The translations under genes and the position numbers were made by a program. 64,000 bases of DNA, from positions 744,001 to 808,000 of the forward strand of contig VCCP01000004.1 of NCBI GenBank assembly GCA_005765155.1, given 5' to 3'. Shown piece by piece: positions 11,428-22,000 of this stretch (positions are counted from its first letter, which is position 1; every line of letters starts with the position of its first letter). Below the pieces are notes generated by a model, which was not told the DNA's origin, searched no databases, and saw nothing but the letters and a program-made list of their open reading frames with translations. Origin of the DNA: Zelopaecilomyces penicillatus (Eukaryota; Ascomycota; Sordariomycetes; Hypocreales; Pseudodiploosporaceae).

Positions 11428-14061
11428 GTCGGGTTTTGTGTGTGTGTGAAATTGATATTTGGAAAGTGTAGTAGGTGTTGAAGAGAAGAGGGGAAGAAGG
11501 GGTGGTGGTGGTAGTGGTGGTTAAGAGGAGGTGAAGAAGAGCTCCCCGATGCGGTCGAACGGCTTGTTGGGGTGTGCGAGTTTGTGATTGCGGTTGTTGG
11601 AGCTTAAGCAGTGGCTGTTGAATGGATATACTAGAATCACAGTGATGAAGAGAGATGGTTGTGAATAAAGAGAAGATGGAGAGGAGTAAAGGTAATTAAT
11701 CCAGAGAGCGAGACGGGCGTGAGACAGAAGAGTCGGCCTCGAGAGGAGGGGACAAGATATACCCGATGCAACGGCGAGGTCGGCGGAGGGGGAGGGAGTG
11801 GTCAAGTAGGTACCTATCGGGTATCTTCAATGGCTTAGGGTGAGCTACAGGTGGCATGATGATACATGATGGTACATAAACTCATACAGTATGGGGTACT
11901 TGGTGTGCAGCAGTAGCTTCACACATTCATCAGAAGCTCATTGTCGGTCTGGCCCATGGATCTCACGCGATGAGATGTCAATTGACCAGGGGGGCACCCC
12001 CCAGACCAACAGAAGCATCTGGTGCAATCTGAGAGCCATCCATCTGCCTGTAACGGAGACTTTGTTGTACCTGTACCTGTCTCCTGTACCGTGTGCTTGG
12101 CTGCCTCTAGCAGGGGGGGGCACGGAGTCGCATGGTCTCCATCCCAAGTACCGTGTTGCCATGTGCGGTCTTCATTGGGTACGCGCGCCATTCTTCCAGA
12201 TGTTGAGGAACCTGCTGAAGGAATGTGGGGTTCATTAAGCTCTTTTGGTATTGCAACCTTGTCTTGTCTCACTGCTGGATTATTACAGTACTGGTACAAT
12301 ACCGTGTGGTGCTGTGCTGTGCTGTGCTGTAGCAACTCCACAGCTTCCGTTGCTGATCACACACGGCAGTGGTGGGTTGGTTGCAAACACGAGCGCAAAG
12401 TAGGTACTGTAATTATGTACCAGATCTCATCAATTGGGGCTGTTTTTTTTGGGTTGCTAGTGATGATGATGTGTTGTCAAAAGCCAGTCATTTCATCTGT
12501 TTGTTGGATGTCCGGATTTGTGAATTATGACTCCCATTGGCGACCCAACCAGCCAGCAGCACCCAGCAAAACCGTGGAGAAACCAGCTCGTTAGATCCAG
12601 CCACATCCATTGCCACCACCTCACCCGCCGTTCTAGTGTCGTCGTCGTACTCGTATCTCTTCCCGCGCCTGTATACCCCCGTACATAGTGATAGATTCCC
12701 CAACTCCGTACGTACAGTTACTATCACAGTATTACTCGTACCCAAACCAGAATAAAGTTGGCCTGTCTCATCCCAGTGCTACTAACCCGTGCTTTTGTCT
12801 CGCCCTGCCCCCCCTGGCATCAGAATCGTTGAGAAGGACGCGAGGGCCACCGGAAGTCCCCCGATGCCCCGGCACACCCGGGTGTTGAGCGTCTGCCGCC
12901 CGCCGGGCCCTTGACCGGCTCCTGCGCCTTATTGTACTGTACCTACCTGTGAAAAGAGAAGGAGAAAGAAAAAAAAATGAGCTCCTAGACCCCTCGTGCA
13001 TGGGTAAAATGAAAATGGAAATGCTGGCCTGTTCTGCTGGATAATGCCTAATCTTCTGGGCGGGCTCACACCGCCAGGTATGCAGATGTGAATCGGGTTT
13101 CCAAGTCACTCACCTAATGCATGGAAAAGTACACCTACAGGCACGCCATCCAGATGAAGCGGTCGAGCTGCCCTCTGCTGGATGTTCCCGCTGATGTCCC
13201 CTGTAATATCCCCTGTAGTCCCCTGTCCAGGTACAAATTGTCCCCAACACCCCCCTGACTAAACAGCTTGGCAACACTCTGAGGATCGCCCAATGCCACT
13301 GTTGCTATTTCAAGCAGGCCCGCCCACTTCGTTACTTTTTGATGAGAAACGACCCTGCGATGTCGGAGGCAGCCCAAGTCAGTCATTAACTGAGGGTCTA
13401 AAATTGAGGCGAAGCAAGAACAAAACAAAACAAAACAAGCTTTGAAACGAGAATGATTAATGCTTATCTCTATTCTTACTTCCCGGTTTACGCGGCCGTT
13501 GCCTCTGCCAACGTTTTGATAATCAACGGCACATGTAGCACAACTATGCCTGAAGGTTTCACTGGGCTCATCATCATCCCCCTTTAGAACCAAGGATGGA
13601 ATGTCTCGTTTCCAGAACCCAGAATTGGTCAATGTACTGTGACGGCGGTGACAAAAATGCTGCGGCCAATTATAGCCAAGACAATTGCTTATTTGTTTCC
13701 TGTAGTTAATTATAATCATGTACCCGTAGAGATGATGCCATTTCGCGGTCCCCTTTCGGTACATCACCACATTCGTTACAGCTGCGCCTGTCCGCTTTCA
13801 CCTCCAATTGCAAGCGCCCCTGTCCTAGTATGGCGCACGTGGGCAGCGAAGCCTCTCAGCCTATTGTCTGCATCGCTCCTGCGGGAATGCATGCACAGGA
13901 TCCTGCGAGATCTTGTTCGTCCAGCCATCGAACGCTGTTGGAGACACCTGCTAGAGGCCATGTGCGACGTGGCTATGGCCCAGGCGTCGGAATCTACCCT
14001 GAGAACAGGACAGTGTGGTCAGAGGAATATGTCGCAAAATAAATTCGAATCTGTCATCCAA
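11428..14061. other. Gene-poor stretch before the tRNA cluster
   Basis: About 2.6 kb with no protein gene I can support. A 211-codon minus-strand frame (13770-13135) is the longest but lacks a recognisable domain. Short GTACCTGTACCTGT-type repeats occur near 12068-12090, and CCCCTGT repeats near 13195-13230. The first 300 bases are leader and promoter of the minus-strand gene ending at 10743. Confidence 0.45.
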
Positions 14062-14140
14062 GGTCGTGTGGCTCAATGGCAGAGCGTCTGGCTACGATTA
14101 GTATACCAGGAGGTTGCAGGTTCGACCCCTGTCTCGATCA
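14062..14140 (+). tRNA. tRNA-Arg(ACG), copy 1, 7-nt intron
   Basis: Cloverleaf: acceptor GGTCGTG/CTCGATC (one U-U mismatch at 6-67), D stem GCTC/GAGC, anticodon stem TCTGG/CCAGG, T stem GCAGG/CCTGT around TTCGACC, discriminator A. The anticodon loop begins CTACGA, giving anticodon ACG. Seven extra bases (TTAGTAT) follow position 37, the usual intron site. The mature length is 72 nt. A and B boxes are intact and a T5 Pol III terminator follows at 14145. The anticodon arm resembles yeast tRNA-Arg(ACG). Confidence 0.9.
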
Positions 14141-14873
14141 TAACTTTTTGCTTTTCCCGCAAAACTGCAAATGCATTTGCGCGTTGAAATGATAGGAGCT
14201 CTAGGCTCAATTCGTTTTTTGAAGCGCGTTGAGCATATAATGCACCTCACTCACGACGGACAAATCTAATCGTGATGAGAAGCTATTCAGAACAAGGTCT
14301 CCTGAACATCAGTTACTTGCCATTGCAACACCTAGAATGATGTCATATCACATTGCACAACTACCACCGTTTGTGCTACACGATAAAAAAGGAGCATCTT
14401 GGTACGGGTTATTAAGCCTTTTGCTATGTTAGCAATGTGGTTTTGCTTCTGACTTTGATATATAAGCACTGTGTGACGCAGAACCTAATGAATAGTCTCT
14501 TTATGATTGAGCCTGTATATGTTTATTCCATTTACCAAAACTAAGAGATATGTATTGGATGTTTCAGTCTCGCTCATTATTATACCAGCAAAAGTATTGA
14601 CATGTTTGTTGTAGGGTATCATTTGAAACATGTCCTGTTAGTTATTCTCCCCCGCCGCCGATTAAGAAGTAAGTAAGTGACAAGCATAAAATACTGATGA
14701 AAGTTAAGTACAAAATGCATCCTTCACTGTGCAGAGTATATACAAGGGAAAACTCCTTGAATGCATTTAATGTCAGACATGGTGATTCACTCACTAATAC
14801 AAAAAGGCAGGATAGATTGTCACCACCTAGTCATACTTAGTGGCTTATCGAGCACAGTAAAAAGCAAAAATAA
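14141..14873. other. AT-rich spacer between tRNA copies 1 and 2
   Basis: No gene or recognisable mobile element. It is AT-rich with short scattered frames, and contains the T-rich terminators of the facing tRNAs at its two ends. Confidence 0.5.
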
Positions 14874-14952
14874 TGATCGAGACAGGGGTCGAACCTGCAA
14901 CCTCCTGGTATACTAATCGTAGCCAGACGCTCTGCCATTGAGCCACACGACC
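14874..14952 (-). tRNA. tRNA-Arg(ACG), copy 2, 7-nt intron
   Basis: Identical to copy 1 over all 79 bases, including the TTAGTAT intron, but on the opposite strand. A T5 run just downstream on the minus strand (about 14870-14866) can terminate Pol III. Confidence 0.9.
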
Positions 14953-15198
14953 TTATTTGATGGTGAGGCATGGGTGTTTCACAATTGATAAGCCTGCACC
15001 AGCATTGCACAATACTGAAAAAATTAGAGACCTGCGCCACATAAATTTCTGCATACTGAAACGGCCGCCAACAAACAAAAAAAAGCAAAAATCGCCCATC
15101 GATGAAAATTGCAACAGCTTCAATGACATCAACAAGAACTTGGACTGGTTTCATTCAATGCGGATGATGATCAAAAAGAGTAAATCATCAAAAAGGAA

Positions 15199-15277
15199 TG
15201 ATCGAGACAGGGGTCGAACCTGCAACCTCCTGGTATACTAATCGTAGCCAGACGCTCTGCCATTGAGCCACACGACC
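15199..15277 (-). tRNA. tRNA-Arg(ACG), copy 3, 7-nt intron
   Basis: Same 79-nt sequence and intron as copies 1 and 2. It lies 246 bases from copy 2 in the same orientation. The flanks differ from those of copy 2, so only the gene itself is conserved. A T5 run lies just downstream on the minus strand. Confidence 0.9.
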
Positions 15278-16471
15278 TTAGATGATGAAGACGGACGATG
15301 ATGTGATTATGTCGACATCTCAGCGGGATTTGCCATCACACGCAGGAATAATGCGGCACACTGTTCATGATCCAGCGCTGGTAACATTTTTTTTTTTCCT
15401 TTTTTCCCTCGGATCGTTCGTATCTTGACATCTTCATCTTTTAAATCGAGCAGCCATGAAGTTGAAGCAATGGTGGATGACGCTTTGTCCTGAGACCGTG
15501 ATGCTTGTGGCAGGGTGCTAATGGTAAGTACCTGGAACAAGTTGAAGGTTAGGTACGAAATGCATGTATTGCATGCTTGTGCGAAAGAAGTTTCGTTGTG
15601 ATATGAACAAGACATTGGGATCCTTGTAATTTAATCGGTAGCTTTACCATATCGAATATGCAGTTTTATTGTGTGTCTGTCTGTGTATATGTTCTGAAGT
15701 TGGATAGTTGTAGGCGAGCGGAGTGCTTGAAGGTGCAGTCATGATTCATTTCTCAACTTTACTTTTACACTACGTTAGTTGCAGAAAACCCCCCGTTAAT
15801 ACCTTATGGAAGCGCTTTCCTCATTTCATTTACAGAATACCAGTTATTTGACTTCCTTCTAATAATGTACGTGTCTCCACCTCCTTTTACTTTTTAGCCT
15901 ACTTTTGTATTACTGTGTAAATATACACTATTTCTTCATCAGCAACGCACCATCTAAAGTCTACATCTAGCCGGACCGATCTTTGAATATCTAACTATTA
16001 GATGTATAGGGCCAGAATTATACCAGAGGCAAAGAGGAGGAGGGCGATCAAGAGAACAAGAGGGGAAATAGCCTTGCTTAAGTACATAAGTAAGAGAGAG
16101 AAGAACAATAGCAAGCTCTAAGATGTGACTTTGAAATGCATAACTAAAGGATCAGAGAGTAAAGAGAGGTGAGGAAAGGTGAGTCTTATTCCTATAATTA
16201 TAATGACTTTCATATCCAAGAACTGAGTCGTTACAATAACAAACACAACAGTCAATTACCACTAGCATTTAACAACTGCTACTAAACAAATCATTTCCAA
16301 AAGACAAGGACAAAAGCTCTTAGCAGCTATTAACCATTCTTTTAATTTCATAGCTTGACTAAGTACCTAGGTAGTCTTCAAATACACGCCCTGCTATGAG
16401 CAACTTACAAGACACCTAACTTAACCTGCAAAACCCACCAAAAAGAACTGGTCGGACCAGCAAAAGTGAAT
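15278..16471. other. AT-rich spacer between tRNA sub-clusters
   Basis: About 1.2 kb without a supported gene. A 102-codon minus-strand frame (15615-15307) has no recognisable domain. The sequence is AT-rich with A/T runs. Confidence 0.5.
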
Positions 16472-16554
16472 TGATCGAGACAGGGGTCGAACCTGCAACC
16501 TCCTGGTTGATACTTGTATCGTAGCCAGACGCTCTGCCATTGAGCCACACGACC
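16472..16554 (-). tRNA. tRNA-Arg(ACG), copy 4, 11-nt intron
   Basis: The exon sequence equals copies 1-3. The insert after position 37 is 11 nt (TACAAGTATCA). With its flank it can form the hairpin GATAC/GTATC. Mature length is again 72 nt. T runs lie downstream on the minus strand. Confidence 0.9.
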
Positions 16555-16590
16555 GAAAGTGAGAAAAGAACAATCCCGCAGAGAAAACAA

Positions 16591-16672
16591 TGATCGAGAC
16601 AGGGGTCGAACCTGCAACCTCCTGGTTGTTACTGAATCGTAGCCAGACGCTCTGCCATTGAGCCACACGACC
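16591..16672 (-). tRNA. tRNA-Arg(ACG), copy 5, 10-nt intron
   Basis: Same exon sequence with a 10-nt insert (TTCAGTAACA) after position 37. It lies 36 bases upstream of copy 4 in tandem. A TTTT run on the minus strand in the spacer can terminate transcription. Confidence 0.9.
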
Positions 16673-17425
16673 GTTTTTTATGCGGGACTCTCTGTCAGAG
16701 AACGAGCTGTTCTCTGATTGGATGGTGTGGCGGAGAGATATTTTATCTTATGAGCCTTTTGGGGGATTGTGCATGGATGGAAGGATGGATGGATGGGGGC
16801 AGTTTCTGTCAAAAAGTTTTGCTGGTGGAGTGGGGAGAGAGGGTTGTTGCGGTATTTTGGGTGGAATGGGTAAATCAAGCTTGGCAAAACCTGGATTGGG
16901 TGGTTTCCAGCCAATGAAATCCAAGTCCACCCCTGGGTACTGTACTGTACCTATGCAAATACTGACAGGGGAGACACATGTTTTTTGTGTAACTCCATAG
17001 CTTTTCTCACCAAACACCCAGTGTAAGCCAGATAAGAACCGAAAAAAAAGTAGTGTTTTCCTTCTTCCTGCGCCCTTCATGCTACACATGTCATACATAT
17101 ATTTTCTAGACAAGCATGCATAAACTCTCCTCACTGGAATGTTGACAAACCCCCCCTTACCTCGCCCCTTTGCAATAATAGTTGGTAGAACGTGCTTACT
17201 TGAACAAATCATAATCAATCATCTAACCTAATCAAAAGCGGAAGTATTCCGGACAACTTGCTGCTGCCCCTCCTCCCCCCCCACTACAGAGACATTTCTA
17301 TGCTGATAAAGAAATAAAAATGGCATCATCGACTTCTTGCCGTGAAAATTGCCCAACTTTCTAAGTTCTTAGTACTAAACAAATATAATTTTATCTACAT
17401 CATTATTAATAGTAAAACTCACACC
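16673..17425. other. Intergenic / promoter of the GT8 gene
   Basis: No coding frame I can support. It contains a GGATGGATGG run near 16783-16800, a CT/C-rich run near 17267-17282 and an AT-rich leader before the ATG at 17426. Confidence 0.5.
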
Positions 17426-18509
17426 ATGGCGGAAAACACACGGGTTGTTGATTCAGACAAAGGTACTGCTCATTCCCCCCCCTCCCTTATACCTCGCCAC
17501 TTAACCTTACCCTCACAATTCCGTGTAAGCTTTTCAACGTCGCATTTGAGCTAATCAATCGAAAACCTCCTTTTCCTCTCTTCCAGTCTGGGCAACACTC
17601 ATCACCAACCTTGACTACCTCCCTGGCCTCCTAACCCTCCACCATTCCCTCCAAAAGGTCCAATCCGCATACCCCCTCGTTGCTCTCTACACGGATGCTT
17701 TCCCAGCTTCCGGCCGTGCCGCCCTCACTGCACGCAACATCCCCTCTCAGCGGATCCCTCATCTGCTACCGACCAACTCCAAGGACTACTCCAGCGATCC
17801 TCGCTTCAATGACTGCTGGAGCAAGCTCGCGCTCTTTTCCTTGACTGGTTATGCGCGCGTTGTCATGCTTGACTCGGACATGCTTGTCCGGCGCAATATG
17901 GATGAACTCATGGATCTCGAACTGGACCCCTTGAGTTTGAGCGAGACGGGTGATGAGACCTCCAGTAAGCGAGTATTCGCTGCCAGTCATGCATGCGTGT
18001 GCAACCCGCTTAAGAAGTCACACTATCCGAGTAACTGGGTTCCCGAGTATTGCGCCTTCACATCGCAGCACTCAGATCCAGACGCTGCCCAAACCGTGGG
18101 CGCCGATCCGAACGTTGGCCCGCATGCCTGCTTGAATAGCGGCCTACTAGTCGTCAATCCATCCGCCAAATTGTATGCCCAAATCCTGGAACACATGGAG
18201 TCTGATGCCGCTGCCAATATGAACTTCCCAGACCAGGACTTGCTCGCCGACCTCTACCGCGGCCGCTGGCTCGCCCTGCCGTATATCTACAACGCTCTCA
18301 AGACATTGCGATGGAGTGGCGTTCACGACACCATCTGGCGAGATGATCAAGTCAAAAATGTGCACTATATCTTTAGTCCCAAACCTTGGAATGAAGTCAC
18401 AGCGGACGGAGAGTGGACAGGAACGGAAGAGTCACACAAGTGGTGGGTGGACTCCAACAGTGAGAGACAAGCATCCGAGAGAGAAAGGGGCATTCTTGAT
18501 AATCTGTGA
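17426..18509 (+). CDS. GT8-family glycosyltransferase (glycogenin/galactinol-synthase-like)
   Basis: Exons 17426-17462 and 17587-18509; 319 aa. The intron (GTACTG...CTTCCAG) joins DSDK to VWATLITNLDYLPGLLTLHH, the usual opening of GT8 proteins. The DxD motif is seen in ARVVMLDSDMLVRRNMDEL (about residue 105); it binds Mn2+ and the sugar nucleotide. HACLNSGLLVVNPS and FPDQDLLADLYRGRW are further family motifs, and VKNVHYIFSPKPWNE supplies the C-terminal HxxGxxKPW-like element. GT8 enzymes move glucose or galactose from UDP-sugars. This copy lacks the long C-terminal tail of true glycogenin, so a small-molecule or cytosolic acceptor is more likely. No signal peptide is seen. Confidence 0.85.
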
Positions 18510-19071
18510 TCGTAATGCATGCTGGCAAGCGACTTATACTTCCATTTACCTAATCTAGACGCACCTTGTAGAGCGTGGGACAACTCATCATAATAGATCT
18601 GGCATTAAAATGCATTCAATTTCATGTGTCCATTTCTATTCAAATGTAGAGGCTCATCGTCTATCAGTTACCCGCCATCATTCTGTACATATTTCTTCAT
18701 AAAAGGACTGTTGCTTCTCCACACGCCATGATGTCCGATAAGATATACGAATGCAATACCATGTTGCCATAAGCTCACTTCTGATCCCAACACCTAAAAT
18801 GAAAGCCCGTGAATACGATGCCAAAGAAACCAAGTAAAATAACTCGCTGGTCCAACTTAAACAGTCTGTGCGTTTCAGCAAGTCTAAAACGCCCTATATC
18901 TAGCCCTTTCGAGCAAACAGTGCATATGAAAAATGGAAATAAATGTGAGTCAAGAAAATACTAGTTGGCAGTCTCATATCACAGTCTGCATACTGAGTTG
19001 TGATATATGCATTTGCGTAATAAATAGTCGCACTCCAGAAAAGCAGGCTATATCCTCGAGATAATTCGAGG
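18510..19071. other. Convergent intergenic region
   Basis: Between the 3' ends of the GT8 gene (+) and ATG2 (-). Only short frames; presumed 3' UTRs. Confidence 0.5.
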
Positions 19072-22000
19072 TTAATACTTTTTGTATTTCTGTGTCACAA
19101 GTTAGTGAAATAGATGCAAGACAGGCATAGTGTGATTGATCACCTACCTCACCAATTCTCCTCTGGTTATGTGGATCAATCGAGTTTGTCGCTCCCATCA
19201 AAGTCTGGCCAATTGCCTTGGTCACTCCGACGGCTGGCCTGAAGATAATCGTCGGAGCTCTTCTCCACACTGCTTTGGCAACTCCTCCAGCCGACCCGCT
19301 CTCCATCACTTCTCCAGGGACCGCAATAATGGCATCGCGTGCCATATTGACATCTCTGGCTAATGATCGATATCCACCTCGGATACCTTGAATCACGCCG
19401 GTTGGCTGATCTGCATACAGAGAGATTTGTTTCTTGTCATCGGGGTCTAGATCGTCATCTTCCCAGCCGCCCTCTGCCTGCTGCTGGTCGCTCAGCATGC
19501 CTTCAGCGCCTTGAAGGGCATACTGAGTGCCGACTGCAAGTTTGGCACCAAGTTTCACGAGCTCAGTGCCAGTGGTACGGGCAAAGGCGGCAGCTCCTTT
19601 TGATATACTTCGGATGACACGGCCGTCCTTTTGGTACTCCCTCAGTGGTATCTCCACAAGATCCTTGAAACCACTTCCGATATTCACAATTGAGCGCACT
19701 GGTGCCAACCCAGCCAATACCCCGGGAAGTTGATTGGTCCTCACATCCGGCATCCAAATATCGTTCAAGGTCTTGCCGAGACGGTCAAACCCAGAAACAC
19801 CGTATATAATAACATGCCGCATGACCATTCTTGCCTCTTCCATCACAATAAAGTTCATAAATTCGGTAGTGTGTCCTGATCGAAGGCCGGCATAATCAAC
19901 TCGCTTAGGCTTGAAATCAAGCTTGACGGAAATGTCATTGATTTCGGCTCTCTGCAGGAACGGGATATCACTTGGCGATGAGTGTACGGGTACGTTATCA
20001 TCTTTGAACTCGAAGAAGCGAGTGATGAAGTCTAAAGCATCTTGGTCAACATGGAGCCTCAATGGTAGCACCGTAACTCGCAGGACAATCTCAGATGCAC
20101 CCAACGAGGGGAGTGGTTTGACGTTTAATAATTCAAGATGTGCCATGCTGGTGCCCATTTCGCGTTCTCCTTTATCTTGATCATATGTCGCAAACTTCTT
20201 CCATGTAGAGGTTGGAACATGGTCGAAGACATCTAGGTTCTGAACGCGGACATCGATGCTGCTCAAAGTTTCGCCGGTATCAGGTGGGAATGCAACCATG
20301 TCAACATTGACACCCTGGAGCTCGAATGTGATTTTGTGATGCTTGCTGCGGCGTAATTTGAGGCGCCTTGACTTTGGGTGGCCGCGGCGGATTGTCCGGT
20401 TAGTTGTCGACGTTACTGCAGTAGCGGCAACCGACTCGGTTTCAGTTGCGTTATCGTTCAAACCTTCGTTAATCGCTCGAGACAGTTCCTGGGGGTCTCT
20501 GTTTGCGGCTATTCCAATATATATAGAGTTGAATAAGAAGTCGCCAATGGTTTCTTCATCTTCAATCTCCTCTTCGTAGACTTGTGGCCCATTGAGGCGC
20601 GATTGCCGTTCATATGCCTTAGCTTCAACATCGTGCACTGCTTTGCTTATGACGTCTCGTGTGTGCGCCCAATCATAACCGTCGAAAAGGTTCCAGATCA
20701 GGTGAACATCCTTGACAGAGACCTTCAGGGGGCTACGTCTCACTAGATTATCTGGGGCCCTGTCGTACGTGTTCTGGCTAGAGTTCCAAACCTTGGCAGC
20801 ATGTTCCTTGACTGAGCCTTTGTTGTAGAAATCATCGTGGATCATTAGCCCCTCACCGTCGTCGGATACATGGCTGGAGGATGGGTTGATCCCAGTGAGT
20901 AAAACACCCTCATTTGTGTCTTGCATGAATGTGTCTTGCGAAGTTCCAGAAATTTTCGTGGCATCGAAGAGCTCTTCCCCGCCTGATTCATTCCCATAGA
21001 ACTGTGACTCAATGCGCAGAGAGTTGTCACTCCCATATCCAATGTCTGACCCACTACCCGCCATCTCCTGAGCACCCGCAAAGTCTTGATCAAAGTCGTA
21101 CTCGCCCTCAGGTTTCCCGAAAGCTTCAGCCGATATCGAAGCTAGCAGGTCCTGAACAGGAACAACATTGGTCCTATATTTGTTTTCCTTGCTCGGTGGT
21201 GTCGGTGGAGACAAGGCGTTTGCAAGTGTGATGAGGGTTTGTGTAGAGTCGGCACATGTCTCCAAGACAAGAAGGTCATCACGCAAATCGACTTCGACCT
21301 GCTTATCTCCATCCAATCCGGGAGTCACATTCACCACAGCCATTGCAGATGATATATAGCAAATGTCAACGAATCCTCGCCCGCACATTTCCACAACCTG
21401 TGGCGATACTGAAGTAGAAGATCGGCGACGAGAGTTTGTTGATGAGCTCTCTTCCGCAATCCCAGCAGCATCATTAGTCAACAGCACAGATGCCTTGTTA
21501 ATGTTTAAGGATGCCTTAGTTACTTCATCATGGGGAAGGATAACTTCTAGGTTTGCGTCGGTAAATGCGATGACCAGCTTTGAGGGTAAGTTGAGCGGAT
21601 TTAAACCAATCAAGCAATCCCTAAAGCCAATGTCAAGGGTCATAGGTTTGCTTGGTTTTGATACTTCTTCTGACGACTGTGATTGCCGCGACAACGCTAT
21701 GTGTGCTTGATCACCGAGACTAGCAACAGAAGCAGCAAGGCTTTCCTCAAAGTCCTGAGGTGTAGCCTCGCTCCCCAACCCAAGAATATCCATGATTGTT
21801 GGCACCCGATACTCAACGCAGAGATCCTGCAGCTTGAGTTTAATGACCGGCTCAATCTCGTCACCAATCATTCTTGCCATAAGAACGGGCCCCTTGGCTG
21901 CAATTTCTGCGGAAGAGGAGAAATCGGAGGAGCTTATGAGCTCCTCTGTCTTGTTGCGACACAAGGATAAACCATGGATAGCGATGGCAACAAGTGAAGG

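Noticed and set aside
13135..13770. 211-codon open frame on the minus strand
   Set aside because: Longest frame in the gene desert, with a CxxC-containing patch (SCATCAVDYQ) faintly like fungal F-box-type hypothetical proteins. No domain, no splice partner and odd composition; chance frame or decayed remnant.
13639..14187. 182-codon plus-strand frame ending in GRVAQWQSVWLRLVY-like sequence
   Set aside because: The tail is a translation of tRNA-Arg copy 1. The same peptide recurs over copies 4 and 5, a tRNA artefact.
19072..19147. Long read-through C-terminus of ATG2
   Set aside because: The single-frame reading adds 57 unrelated residues; splicing to an 18-nt exon gives the normal short Atg2 end.
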